64,000 nucleotides of DNA from Dyella_B acidisoli (GTDB lineage: Bacteria; Pseudomonadota; Gammaproteobacteria; Xanthomonadales; Rhodanobacteraceae): assembly GCF_049532895.1 (NCBI RefSeq), contig NZ_CP064031.1, positions 4,278,001 to 4,342,000 of the forward strand. The letters are read 5' to 3'. Positions 9,608 to 18,258 of the stretch are shown one piece after another. Each line of letters starts with the position of its first letter. The stretch's first letter is position 1. Under the pieces are notes generated by a model. That model did not search any database. It had not been told where the DNA came from and worked only from the letters and a program-made list of their open reading frames with translations. A program made the translations under genes and the position numbers.

Positions 9608-10870
9608 GTGAAAAAGAACGCTTCGTCTTCAATCGAACAATCCTTCGTGGTCGTGCTGCCTGATGGCACTGCTGCGATCTATGACCGCCCATTGATCGCC
9701 ACCATCCAGCACGGGCCCACCCACGAGAACATTTCGCTCACGACAGCTCACCTCGGCGCCAAGAAAATCAGCCACATCGGTGAAATCGGCATGGCAACGC
9801 CCAAGGCTGTACTGCTACCGACGTCGTCAAGCATGGATGCTTTGGATAAAGATAGCCGTGTGCAACTGCGAGCTATGTATGACGCCGGCGTCGCCATCGC
9901 GACTCCCTCGGCCCATGCGGAGTACCTGCTGGACACCCTGGGTGAAAGCGGAGCAAGGGGGAGCGCTCCTACAAGCCAGCATGCCTTGTTCGCTACGCGG
10001 GGCGGATCTTCGGCTCAACAAGCTTTCCTCGCACTCGATGATTCAGCTGCCGAATCCTTTCCTTTTAGTTCTCACGTCGAGTCGTTCATAGATTTTCTCT
10101 ATGCGGAAACCAGAAACAACGTGCCATACCCACAGGTCCTGGTAGCCGACGACGCCAGTGCACCGCAGGGGCCGTGGACGAGCCGCGCCGCTGATCTAAA
10201 GTGGCAATACGCTGGCAAGGGTGGCACCGGACAGTTATGGGTCAACGGCTATCAGCTCAATCCGCTTGAGAAACATCCGGCGCACAAAGACTTCAACTAT
10301 TTCTTGATAGTCATGCAGGTGGCGCAGGGAAATATCAGCTATGTGCAGAAATGCGACGAGGTTGGCTACTACTGCCAGAAGGAGAATGTCGTCGTAACTG
10401 CCGCAGCTGGGCAGGACATCTATGAGTATGGCCCGAACTCCACGATTGGCACATCGACCGTGAGTTTCTCGATTGGCGCGAGCCTGCAGGGTGCTGTTTC
10501 CGAAAAGGATGGCGCTTCGGGCGGCGCTGGCGTGAGCGCCGAGTGGGGCGTGAGCTACTCCGCGCCCGATACCACTTTTACGGTCACCCCCTACTATCCC
10601 AACGACCCGAAGGCCTGTGCCAAGGTGGAGTACGTCGTAGACCTTCCGGGCGTTGGGTTCCAGTCGCCAGGCATACCGGCCAACCCAAAATTTGCCTCCA
10701 AGGGGTACTCATGGACTGCGGCCCTGGTGATCCGCGCCAAGAAGGGCGAGAACGCCAAAGGCGTGATCGACATAAAGATCAATTGGGACAAAGACAAGCC
10801 TCGAGGCATCGCATCTTCCAAGGATCAATGGGTGGGCACCTATGCCTTCAGCTTTCCGCCCGGCTCCTGA
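9608..10870 (+). CDS. Hypothetical 420-residue beta-rich protein
   Basis: The frame is open from the IS3 remnant, but the GTG at 9608 has an AGAAGGGGG ribosome site about 5 nt upstream and is the best start (420 residues). No signal peptide is visible. The N-terminal half is mixed. The C-terminal ~200 residues are beta-rich, with FLIVMQVAQGNISYVQKC, a Ser/Gly/Thr-rich alternating stretch (TVSFSIGASLQGAVSEKDGA, then GVSAEWGVSYSA) and a final WVGTYAFSFPPGS. The alternating stretch resembles a membrane-inserting hairpin of beta-pore-forming toxins, but this is weak inference and I do not recognise a family. An ATG at 9590 is a less likely start. A hairpin follows 11 bp after the stop. Confidence 0.65.
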   Translation: MKKNASSSIEQSFVVVLPDGTAAIYDRPLIATIQHGPTHENISLTTAHLGAKKISHIGEIGMATPKAVLLPTSSSMDALDKDSRVQLRAMYDAGVAIATPSAHAEYLLDTLGESGARGSAPTSQHALFATRGGSSAQQAFLALDDSAAESFPFSSHVESFIDFLYAETRNNVPYPQVLVADDASAPQGPWTSRAADLKWQYAGKGGTGQLWVNGYQLNPLEKHPAHKDFNYFLIVMQVAQGNISYVQKCDEVGYYCQKENVVVTAAAGQDIYEYGPNSTIGTSTVSFSIGASLQGAVSEKDGASGGAGVSAEWGVSYSAPDTTFTVTPYYPNDPKACAKVEYVVDLPGVGFQSPGIPANPKFASKGYSWTAALVIRAKKGENAKGVIDIKINWDKDKPRGIASSKDQWVGTYAFSFPPGS

Positions 10871-10881
10871 TTACTTGTACG

Positions 10882-10907
10882 TGCCCGCGCAATACTTTGC
10901 GCGGGCA
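10882..10907. terminator. Hairpin between convergent genes
   Basis: Perfect 11-bp stem (TGCCCGCGCAA and TTGCGCGGGCA, 4-nt loop) just after the 420-residue gene and just before the end of the convergent LuxR-type gene. There is no T-run on either side, so termination is inferred. Confidence 0.5.
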
Positions 10908-10910
10908 GCG

Positions 10911-11384
10911 CTATCGCATCGACCGATCGCGTAGCACAGGTGCATGCGTTGAGCCTGGAGGGGAATGAATCGCCCCTGCGTCGAGACCAAGCATGCAACG
11001 GATCACCCTCGCCATGCCCTGGGCACCGAGGCGATCGGACGAGTTGACCCGATGCTTGCGCACCGTGGACGGACTGATGCCGAGACGCCTCGCAATCTCC
11101 TTACTGGTCAGTCCGTCGGCGACGAATGCCATGACTTGCCGCTCACGTCGACTCAACGCGACAGGCGCCGCACGATCCAGCACATCATTTGACGCCAAAG
11201 ACACCCTGATGGCATGCGCCACGAGCTGCACCGTGCTATGCAGCCCGAGCTTGCCGAGTATGTTTCCGCGATGCTTGCGCACCGTGAACGTCGCAATGTC
11301 CAACGCTACCGCAATTTCCCGGCATCGCATGCCCCGACCAATCAGAGTCAGCACCTCCCTCTCCCTGGGCGTCAGCGAAGTCAC
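10911..11384 (-). CDS. Tandem double LuxR-type HTH protein
   Basis: The 157-residue product consists almost only of two LuxR/GerE DNA-binding domains. The first (residues about 2-62) has SLTPREREVLTLIGRGM, REIAVALDIATFTVRKHRGN and ILGKLGL. The second (about 72-135) has ALSRRERQVMAFVADGLTSK, EIARRLGISPSTVRKHRVN and RLGAQG. No receiver, autoinducer-binding or PAS domain is present. The start is a GTG at 11384 without a clear ribosome site, and codons stay open for another 16 upstream without a better start, so an N-terminal domain may have been lost. Single proteins with two such domains and nothing else are unusual. The second helix pair has NSSDRLGA where NILRKLGA is typical, so it may be decaying. 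Confidence 0.7.
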   Translation of the reverse strand: MTSLTPREREVLTLIGRGMRCREIAVALDIATFTVRKHRGNILGKLGLHSTVQLVAHAIRVSLASNDVLDRAAPVALSRRERQVMAFVADGLTSKEIARRLGISPSTVRKHRVNSSDRLGAQGMARVIRCMLGLDAGAIHSPPGSTHAPVLRDRSMR

Positions 11385-11496
11385 ATGCAGTCCATGCGAT
11401 TCGTATGGGCAAATGGGCGCGCATGGGTGTCATGTGCAACCTCAACACATCGCCAAATCGCGTCCGATACGGGAACCCAGCGTATGCTCGTTCAAA

Positions 11497-11880
11497 TTAT
11501 CGTTGGCACCGGTGACTTCCTTGATCAATCGCTTGAGGACCTGAACCCCTGGAGTCCAATAAGCCCTTAGGTACAACTGATCGAAATCGGATTCGACGAC
11601 CGACGCTGGAGCAAAGAGATTCGAGTTCTGAATCGGTGAGATAAACCTTCGTGGAGAAACGTTGCTCCAGATCGATTGCGCTTGCACGCGACCAGATGTA
11701 CAGGCGCTTGATCGTGCTCAGATAGGCGCCGATGATGTTTGCTGAACGTCCAGCATTCCGAACTTGCGTGGTGATGAAAAGCGCGAAAAAGAAAAGGGGC
11801 ATACCTGTTTCGTCGACCAGCATCGACAAGCGTCCAGCACCATGAAACGAATTTCAAAAGAGTCTTTGTGTCTCATGGAG
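11497..11880 (-). pseudogene. Decayed tyrosine-recombinase/integrase N-terminal region
   Basis: Overlapping minus-strand frames carry pieces of one protein: RFMVLDA in one frame, MLVDETGMPLFFFALFITTQ and ANIIGAYLSTIKRLYIW in the next, then LTDSELESLC, and FDQLYLRAYWTPGVQVL in a third frame at about 11.5 kb. An N-terminal arm with a NTxxAYLSTIKRLYIW-like core-binding helix is typical of site-specific integrases. The switches between frames and the lack of any catalytic domain (no R...HxxR...Y) show a pseudogene. Family assignment is by motif memory only. Confidence 0.5.
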
Positions 11881-11946
11881 CAAATTACACGGAGTATCTG
11901 GTAGGAAAGATATCCCTCAATCCAATAGCCTCCCTTACCTTGAGGT

Positions 11947-11977
11947 AAAAAAAAGGCCATGAAAATCATGGCCTTTT
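11947..11977 (-). terminator. Rho-independent terminator of ssb
   Basis: Hairpin GGCCATGA / 3-nt loop / TCATGGCC flanked by A and T runs. On the minus strand it ends in a run of T residues and lies 34 bp after the ssb stop. Confidence 0.9.
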
Positions 11978-12010
11978 GAACAAACGCAACAAGTTTATAG
12001 ATGGTAGAAA

Positions 12011-12532
12011 TTAGAACGGAATATCGTCATCATCAAACTGATTACCGCCCATATCCGGCGGCGGTGCAGACTGGCGCTGCGGGGCATTGCCGTAGTCACC
12101 ACCGCCCTGCTGTTGACGCTGACCACCACCACCGCCTTGCGAGCGCTCGCGGTAACCACCGCCGCCACCGCCCATGCCGCCACCTTCACCACCGCCCATG
12201 CCACCAAGCATCTGCAGATCGCTGGCGATGATGTCAGTGGTGTAGCGTTCCACGCCTTGCTTGTCGGTGTATTTGTCGGTGCGCAGTGAACCTTCGACGT
12301 ATACCTGGCGACCTTTCTTGAGGTATTCGCCGGCGATCTCGGCGAGGCGGCCGAACAGCTTCACGCGGTGCCACTCGGTGCGTTCCTGCTTCTGACCGCT
12401 CTGCTTGTCGGTCCATTGCTCGGAGGTGGCAATGCTGAGGCTGGCGATGGCCGTGCCGCCGGCGGTGTAGCGGACCTCGGGGTCCGCGCCGAGGTTGCCG
12501 ACCAGGATGACTTTATTGATACCGCGTGCCAT
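12011..12532 (-). CDS. ssb: Single-stranded DNA-binding protein
   Basis: The 173-residue SSB begins MARGINKVILVGNLGADPE, the classic OB-fold start, and continues with VRYTAGGTAIASLSIATSE and EWHRVKLFGRLAEIAGEYLK. The OB fold covers about residues 1-112. It is followed by a Gly/Gln-rich disordered linker and the acidic tip DDDDIPF that binds SSB partner proteins. The frame is open for 45 more codons upstream, but the ATG at 12532 has a GAGG ribosome site and matches the family N-terminus. It coats ssDNA in replication, repair and recombination. It is a single gene with its own terminator. Confidence 0.97.
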   Translation of the reverse strand: MARGINKVILVGNLGADPEVRYTAGGTAIASLSIATSEQWTDKQSGQKQERTEWHRVKLFGRLAEIAGEYLKKGRQVYVEGSLRTDKYTDKQGVERYTTDIIASDLQMLGGMGGGEGGGMGGGGGGYRERSQGGGGGQRQQQGGGDYGNAPQRQSAPPPDMGGNQFDDDDIPF

Positions 12533-12734
12533 TGAATGACCTCGAAAAACTGAATCGGAATAAGGGTTTTCCGGATGAGCGCGCGGTTTGCAGCGCCGGC
12601 TCCGGTGAGCATCGGGACGGATGCTCGATGCGCATCCAGCGCCCCAAGAGCCCAAGCATAGGCTCATGGCCCGCCATGATACATGCCCCGCCCCGACCGA
12701 TGTCCGCTGCTCAAAATTTGACCACTACTCACGC

Positions 12735-12849
12735 CCCTCCCCTGCCAAGCAGGGGAGCGAGCACTGACGTCAAATTCTGAAACCCATGGTTGCTTCCACA
12801 GCTTGTTTCGAGCCTGCGTAAAGCGCCTCGCGATGCGCCTCCGGCACCG
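12735..12849. repeat. 115-bp direct repeat, left copy (glpK 3' end)
   Basis: Aligns without gaps to 19137-19251 at 105 of 115 positions. It contains the CCCTCCCCTGC hairpin arm region and the last ~26 codons of glpK. With its partner it brackets about 6.3 kb containing the pepsin-like autotransporter, which suggests that the segment was inserted at, or recombined through, the glpK 3' end. Confidence 0.85.
12770..12848 (-). pseudogene. glpK 3'-end remnant
   Basis: The minus strand reads PEAHREALYAGSKQAVEATM and GFRI then TGA, identical to the C-terminus of the complete GlpK at 19172-20668 except W to S (and V for M just before the Pro). Of the seven differences in the coding part, five are silent. 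This is the pattern of a gene copy that diverged under selection elsewhere, not of a recent local copying error. Upstream codons of glpK are absent. Confidence 0.85.
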
Positions 12850-13612
12850 TTGCGTGAGCTGCTCCGATAAAGCCTTTACGCGGATCCTGGAATCGAGCCC
12901 TCGCTGACTATCCGGTTCTTGTAAGCCTCACAGGACTCACCCCCGCCGTGTGAGGTGGCCGAGGGCGGTAAGGGCATGTACAACTCTTCCTGCCACCTCG
13001 CCCCCCTAAGACCCACAGCGGCCAGCGCTACTTCAAGTTCTTGCAATGGGGTTTCTTAAATTTACGCGCCGTTCCATTCATCATCATTGCAAGGGCGGTA
13101 ACGCAACATCCGCGACGAAACTCCGGGCCTTACGAAGGACAGCTGCCGAAGCTTGTTCCAGCAGCACATCCTATTCAGTCCAGTCCCGCCAACGTTCGTG
13201 CCATTTTCAAACTTTGAATCGCGAATTCTCATTGCTCAGTAGATGTGCTGACACCTTTCGATGCGCAATCAATTTTGAGGCGGTGATCGCATCAGTTACG
13301 AGTTATGCCTGAATGTCGACGAGCATCTGTTGCCGCCCTCGCTCTTGATCGCCTCCCGATCATTTAGACAAAAGCAAACGTTGGCCAAAGTCGAGTCACT
13401 CGCAACGTGCATTTGCCAAACGCAGTTTCGACACTGGTTACGCCAAGCAGCCCTTACGATGGTTTAGCTATGACTCGATAGTTCACAGGTAGGCTTTTCG
13501 TATTCCATTTACGTCTATTAGTAAATGAATTGATTTCGGTGATTCGCATCTGTCGGTAGGAATCCATGGAGCACGCCGAGCTAATCCGGGGGGCAAGCCG
13601 CTAGGAGGGCAC
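12850..13612. other. Gene-free stretch before the pepsin-like autotransporter
   Basis: No convincing gene. The longest frame (13046-13312, plus) lacks a ribosome site and protein-like composition. The region is more A+T-rich than the core genes, especially from 13.2 to 13.55 kb, and presumably holds the promoter of the autotransporter. Nothing else is recognised. Confidence 0.5.
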
Positions 13613-16600
13613 GTGAAAAATATTTCCATGAGCAAGCAAACCCATGGGACCGAGTTAGCATCTGCGGGCGTGTTTAGAAAACGCGATATACGAAGAAAGA
13701 TCCTTTGGTCTGCATTGGTTTGCTTGTTGATGCCACACCCATCGGCTCGCGCAACTGATATTCCGCTCGATGTCTTTCAGATGCCTGGGAACTCTATACG
13801 GCTGGGTATCAAGGTGGGCGTCGACAGTGCGATGCCGGAGGAGTACCTATTCGACACAGGCTCCAATTCGTTCAATATAGACGTCGGAACGGGTAACTCC
13901 GTGGCGTGGTTTCCAAGCGCGTCGGCCTCAGTGACGAGTAAGCCGTACGCGTACCTTTATGGCAACGGGACCTATGGCCGCTGGCAGCAAAACGCCACCG
14001 TATCGAGCATACAGTTCTATAGCTCCACAACCGGTAGTTTGGTTAGCAACGACGACACCGCCCAAGGGCTTCCCGTTGGAGTCGCGTGGGATTACGTGAC
14101 ATCTACTTCTCGAGGAAAGCAGATCACCACCAGCCCCAAAGGTGTTCCGCTATACCAAGATTTGGATTGGCAGGCGGCCATCAATGAAGGTAACGCACCG
14201 GAAGAAGGGCATTTCTTTGGCACCTTCGGCGCAAGTAATTTCATCACCCAGGGCCAGGGCACGAATGGCGGCGTTCCGGGAATGTTGACCACCACGGGCT
14301 ATATCGTGGAGGCGGATGGCAAGCCCGGGGCGCCTGGCGGCGCCTGCGGCCAGGCGTGTCTTATTCTGAACCTGACTCCTGCGTTGCGTGCGCAATTTCT
14401 CAGCGTCGTGCCATGGATCAGTGGTGCAACGACCACGTTCGCTTTATCTGGCGCGAACGCCTCCACGCGCGAATTCAGCACTCTCTTCAACTATACCTTC
14501 AACGGCAACGGAAACACGGTGAAGTTGCCAACGCTGTTTGACACGGGAACCCCGGTCATTCTTCTTCACAGTGCCGATTTATACGGCAGTGAGAATGCGG
14601 CGGGTCATGTGAAGAGCATAGGCAATTCGATGGGTACTGCTTACCAGGGTGATTACCAAGAAATCCCAGGTATGAACTTGACAGCTACGGGGGCTGCTGC
14701 AGGTGCGAGAACGGTCTCGATCGTTACGAGCGGTAGCAGCGGCGACCCGAGTAACGATGTAATGTACGTACCCAGCACGCTGAAGGCAGTCACCTATGGC
14801 ATGTCCTTCTTCCTGCAAGACGCCGTTATGTTCGATTTGCAAAATCAGGCGACAGGGTACACACCGTTCTACGTCACTGATGCTCCGATTGCTACTGGCT
14901 TCACTGCAACAGCCACCATGGGGCCGCTTGGATTGGCGGGTTTCATTTCCGGTGGTGGTAATTTCATCGTGGCCAACGGTGGCGTGGCACAGCTCAGTGG
15001 TACCAATACCTATACAGGTGTCACCGATATCCAGCCCGGCGGATGGTTGGGTATCGCGGGTCCCGGCACGATAGCGACCTCGTCGAATGTGCAGGCTGAC
15101 GGCACATTCGATATCTCGCGTGCTTCCAACAGTGAAGCCATCACCAGCCTGTCCGGTGCAGGGACGGTTTCGCTGGGCGCGAATACGTTGCAACTCACCA
15201 ACGCCGACGGCACGTTCAGCGGCCAACTGAGCGATGGTGGATTGGGAAGTGGCATGGGTGGTGGTCTGCTTATTACTGCCGGCGTCGAAACACTGTCAGG
15301 TGCCAATACCTACACTGGCCTCACCAGTATTGCTCCGAATGGCAGATTGGTACTCAACGGATCGGTGGCAGGCGCCGTGGTGAACGCGGGCACGCTGACC
15401 GGCAATGGTCAAATCGGCGGCGATCTCACGGTGCAGGGAACCATTGCCCCAGGCAACGGCGCAAGCTCCTATCAGGCGTTGAACGTCGCCGGAAACTACC
15501 ATCAAACCACGGGCTCGACGTATCTCGCCCAGATCAACCTCAATCAATCGGGCCAATCAAGCCAGATCGCGGTTCAAGGAACGGCCACCCTCGATCCGGG
15601 TGCTCGATTGAATGTGTTGGCGACCCCTTCTACTTCAGCCGTCTATGCGCCTGGCATGCGTTACACGCTGCTGACGGCTGATCAAGGACTGACAGGCGTC
15701 TATACATTCTCACCGCTATCGTTAAACGGCGTACTAGAGTTGGCACCAGGCTACGATCCATTGCAGGTGTATCTGGAAGTTATCCAGATCAATGCGTTGA
15801 CTGCATTCGGTCAAACACCAAACCAAGTATCGACGTTGGCGGGCATACAAAGCCTGCCGAACTCCGATGCACTGTTTACAACGATCGCCAACTTACCTAG
15901 CCCGATCTTGATTCGGCAGGCCGCTGACCAGCTATCAGGCGAGATACATGCCAGCACCCAGAGCGCGTTTATGGATGACACTCGCTTCATGCGCGACGCG
16001 GTGCTGCAACGACTGCGCCAAGCGCAAAACCAAGCAGACGAGGGCATCACGACGAGCGAAGGCCCCGCGACTCAATCGCCATCTCGCGACCTCGCGTGGT
16101 GGGGACAGTTTGTGGGCTCGTGGGATCACTACGATGGCAACGGCAATGCCACGGGCTTATCTGACTCTATCGGTGGTTTCCTGCTTGGCGCCGATGTGCC
16201 TGTGGGCGACCGCGGCCGCGTGGGCATAGGCAGTGGCTACACCCAAACCGGGTTCCTCTCATCACGCAATACTAAAGGCAATAGCAATGACGCGTACCTG
16301 AGCGTGTATGGCGGACTTCCCTTCGGGAGCGGTCCAGGCGGCTGGAGTGTAAATGGCGGCCTGGCGTATACACGACACCTGTTGACGCTCGATCGCAGTC
16401 AAACCTTGATCGGCCTGAATGGAGCAACGTGGAGCCGCACGAAAGCTTCGACATCGCAGGCTTTTGTGGAAGTCGGTGACACATTCACATTCAATACTGC
16501 GACGCTGGAACCTTATGTACAGGCGGCGCATGTGCAACTACTTCAGGACGGCTTTAAGGAACAGGGTGATGCCGCAGCCTTGACGGGCCAAGGCGAAGCA

Positions 16601-16918
16601 CACGCTATCACCTATGCCACGCTGGGCGCTCACGCGGCGACGCAATTGCACCTTGGTGGGAGCCTGTTCACTGCTTATGGAACCATGGGCTGGCGTCATG
16701 CATCGGGATATGTCGTACCCGTCGTCGTAGAGAGCTTCGCGCAAGGAAGCAATTTCGACGTCACGGGTGTTCCGAACGCTCGCAATGCGGTGGTGGTGAA
16801 TCTGGGAGGCGACTTGCAGGTCACTCCAAGCGTCTCGCTTCGTATCGCCTACGATGGACAGCTCGCGCATCACGCTACCGACAGTGGTTTTCAAGCAGGC
16901 GTCACATGGCGGTACTGA
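13613..16918 (+). CDS. Autotransporter with pepsin-like aspartic protease passenger
   Basis: GTG start with an AGGAGG site 5 nt upstream; 1101 residues. A long N-terminal signal peptide (basic RKRDIRRK, then LWSALVCLLM) is predicted to be cut after ARA near residue 47. Residues about 48-420 look like a bilobed pepsin (A1) fold: first catalytic motif FDTGSNSF (D81), a flap-like YGNGTYG (Y116, 35 residues later; Y75 in pepsin), second motif LFDTGTPVILL (D310), and a C-terminal GMSFFLQDAVMFDLQNQATG that mirrors the FLRxYYxVFDxxNxxIG strand of pepsins. Then come two or three autotransporter beta-repeats (QLSGTNTYTGVTD, TLSGANTYTGLTS), the linker QLSGEIHASTQSAFMDD and a barrel from about residue 822 ending TWRY. 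The barrel and linker match the giant autotransporter at the left edge. The inferred role is a surface or released acid-type protease. Activity is untested. Confidence 0.88.
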   Translation: MKNISMSKQTHGTELASAGVFRKRDIRRKILWSALVCLLMPHPSARATDIPLDVFQMPGNSIRLGIKVGVDSAMPEEYLFDTGSNSFNIDVGTGNSVAWFPSASASVTSKPYAYLYGNGTYGRWQQNATVSSIQFYSSTTGSLVSNDDTAQGLPVGVAWDYVTSTSRGKQITTSPKGVPLYQDLDWQAAINEGNAPEEGHFFGTFGASNFITQGQGTNGGVPGMLTTTGYIVEADGKPGAPGGACGQACLILNLTPALRAQFLSVVPWISGATTTFALSGANASTREFSTLFNYTFNGNGNTVKLPTLFDTGTPVILLHSADLYGSENAAGHVKSIGNSMGTAYQGDYQEIPGMNLTATGAAAGARTVSIVTSGSSGDPSNDVMYVPSTLKAVTYGMSFFLQDAVMFDLQNQATGYTPFYVTDAPIATGFTATATMGPLGLAGFISGGGNFIVANGGVAQLSGTNTYTGVTDIQPGGWLGIAGPGTIATSSNVQADGTFDISRASNSEAITSLSGAGTVSLGANTLQLTNADGTFSGQLSDGGLGSGMGGGLLITAGVETLSGANTYTGLTSIAPNGRLVLNGSVAGAVVNAGTLTGNGQIGGDLTVQGTIAPGNGASSYQALNVAGNYHQTTGSTYLAQINLNQSGQSSQIAVQGTATLDPGARLNVLATPSTSAVYAPGMRYTLLTADQGLTGVYTFSPLSLNGVLELAPGYDPLQVYLEVIQINALTAFGQTPNQVSTLAGIQSLPNSDALFTTIANLPSPILIRQAADQLSGEIHASTQSAFMDDTRFMRDAVLQRLRQAQNQADEGITTSEGPATQSPSRDLAWWGQFVGSWDHYDGNGNATGLSDSIGGFLLGADVPVGDRGRVGIGSGYTQTGFLSSRNTKGNSNDAYLSVYGGLPFGSGPGGWSVNGGLAYTRHLLTLDRSQTLIGLNGATWSRTKASTSQAFVEVGDTFTFNTATLEPYVQAAHVQLLQDGFKEQGDAAALTGQGEAHAITYATLGAHAATQLHLGGSLFTAYGTMGWRHASGYVVPVVVESFAQGSNFDVTGVPNARNAVVVNLGGDLQVTPSVSLRIAYDGQLAHHATDSGFQAGVTWRY

Positions 16919-17061
16919 TTCCGGCGTAACCAAAGTGAGCTGATCTGAAATTTCTGGCTCACATCCACATGTTCGTGATGACAATCAACTATCGTGTTGC
17001 AAGAGAAGTGGCGTTTCTCAGCAGCACGCTAAAGCATGCAGTTGACCGCTAAAGATATGAA

Positions 17062-17097
17062 CCTCCCCCATCGACTTGCGAAGGGGGAGGTTTTTTT
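17062..17097 (+). terminator. Rho-independent terminator of the protease autotransporter
   Basis: Perfect stem CCTCCCCC/GGGGGAGG with a 13-nt loop followed by seven T residues on the plus strand, 144 bp after the autotransporter stop. Confidence 0.9.
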
Positions 17098-17148
17098 CTC
17101 CATCCACTATCATTCGCAACTCAAGCGAATACCCGCTACGACATAGGT

Positions 17149-18258
17149 TTACGGTAGCGTTTCAGTGAAATTAATTGCTGGGCGAGCGCTTGCGCTGCCT
17201 GCGGTGGCAGTGCAATTACCCAATGTGAAATTATTGGTCTCGCCAGTCGTTCCGTAGGAGCCAAGACATGTCGGTGCAGCTGTACTGCCGTCGTCTACGC
17301 CTACTCGTACCTTGACCGTCGCACCACTGCTGCCGGCCGTAAATTGCGCCTCTCCGGCGCCACCATCGCCAAAAACATTGAACTCCGTTGTGTTCCACCA
17401 TTTGGCGAGTTGGACCGTGCTGTCTGGTTGACTCACACTGTATGCCTTCCCGTCATACGTATAAGTGATGACGTCGTTGCCACCCGCCGTTGCGGTGGCG
17501 ACAATGCCCATGTGGGCAAGATTGGTTGCAGGCTCCGCAGGAGTTATCGCGATGTTGCTATTGGTAACGCACCCAGTGGACAGCTCTGGAGATGCTCCGT
17601 AGGGTGTTGCCTGAAACCCTGCGGGGCAATTCTCGCCCCCAGGAATGAAAATCCAGGTTTGAATGAACGCCCCACTCTCGCCAGTGGATGTAACGCCGGT
17701 GCCATAAACAAACTGTTCCCACGCAGCGCAGCTCGTGTAGCCGTATTGGGTGCAGCCGACACTGTTTACTTGGAGCTGGGTGTTGCCTTGCAACGTATAG
17801 AGATTTGACCCGTTGCTACCTGCGCCAGACTGAGCGCCGCCACTCTGCTCAGACGTCAATCCCGTTGCCTCGGGAAACCACATGTTAGCAAGCGAGGTGA
17901 GCGATGCTGTTTTCACGGCATAGTCGTTACCACCGCCGACGGTATACAAGTCCATCCCATTGGCGCTAATTGCTTTCTTGAATTTTGGCGCTGGCCGTGC
18001 CTTGAGAGTCCCGGCACTGCAAGCGACGCTCTTCCAAACCGTGCTGGGGTAATTGGCTTCAAAACAGCCCGTTGTGGGCGGCGCCAGGTGCCGAACGGAG
18101 TCGTGCCAGCTTTCCAGCGCTTCCTTGGTAGCCTGGGTGGCCACATCGCTCGGTGTCTGTGCGACGGCGGAAGAGGAAACGCTTACCGAGCCCAAAAGAC
18201 CCATGACAGTAGCAGCCAAAAGGCCACCGCGTAGACCGGACATCAATTTCGGTTGCAT
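17149..18258 (-). CDS. Secreted eight-cysteine protein, unknown function
   Basis: Start chosen at the ATG 18258, with GGGGAG 8 nt upstream; the TTG two codons earlier is less likely. The 369-residue product has a Sec signal peptide (LLAATVMGLLGSVSVSSSAVA, cut before QTPS, about residue 33). The mature part has eight cysteines, fitting four disulfides, plus Trp-rich beta segments (FIQTWIFIPGGENCPAGF, WWNTTEFNVFGDGGAGEAQF). No catalytic motif or transmembrane segment is recognised. It faces the pepsin-like autotransporter tail to tail within the same glpK-flanked segment, so it could be a co-acquired partner, substrate or inhibitor. That is speculation from location only. Confidence 0.75.
   Translation of the reverse strand: MQPKLMSGLRGGLLAATVMGLLGSVSVSSSAVAQTPSDVATQATKEALESWHDSVRHLAPPTTGCFEANYPSTVWKSVACSAGTLKARPAPKFKKAISANGMDLYTVGGGNDYAVKTASLTSLANMWFPEATGLTSEQSGGAQSGAGSNGSNLYTLQGNTQLQVNSVGCTQYGYTSCAAWEQFVYGTGVTSTGESGAFIQTWIFIPGGENCPAGFQATPYGASPELSTGCVTNSNIAITPAEPATNLAHMGIVATATAGGNDVITYTYDGKAYSVSQPDSTVQLAKWWNTTEFNVFGDGGAGEAQFTAGSSGATVKVRVGVDDGSTAAPTCLGSYGTTGETNNFTLGNCTATAGSASARPAINFTETLP

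Noticed and set aside
13500..13612. Possible c-di-GMP riboswitch before the protease autotransporter
   Set aside because: GGCAAGCCGCTAGG recalls part of a GEMM motif, but the rest of the conserved core and pairing are missing.
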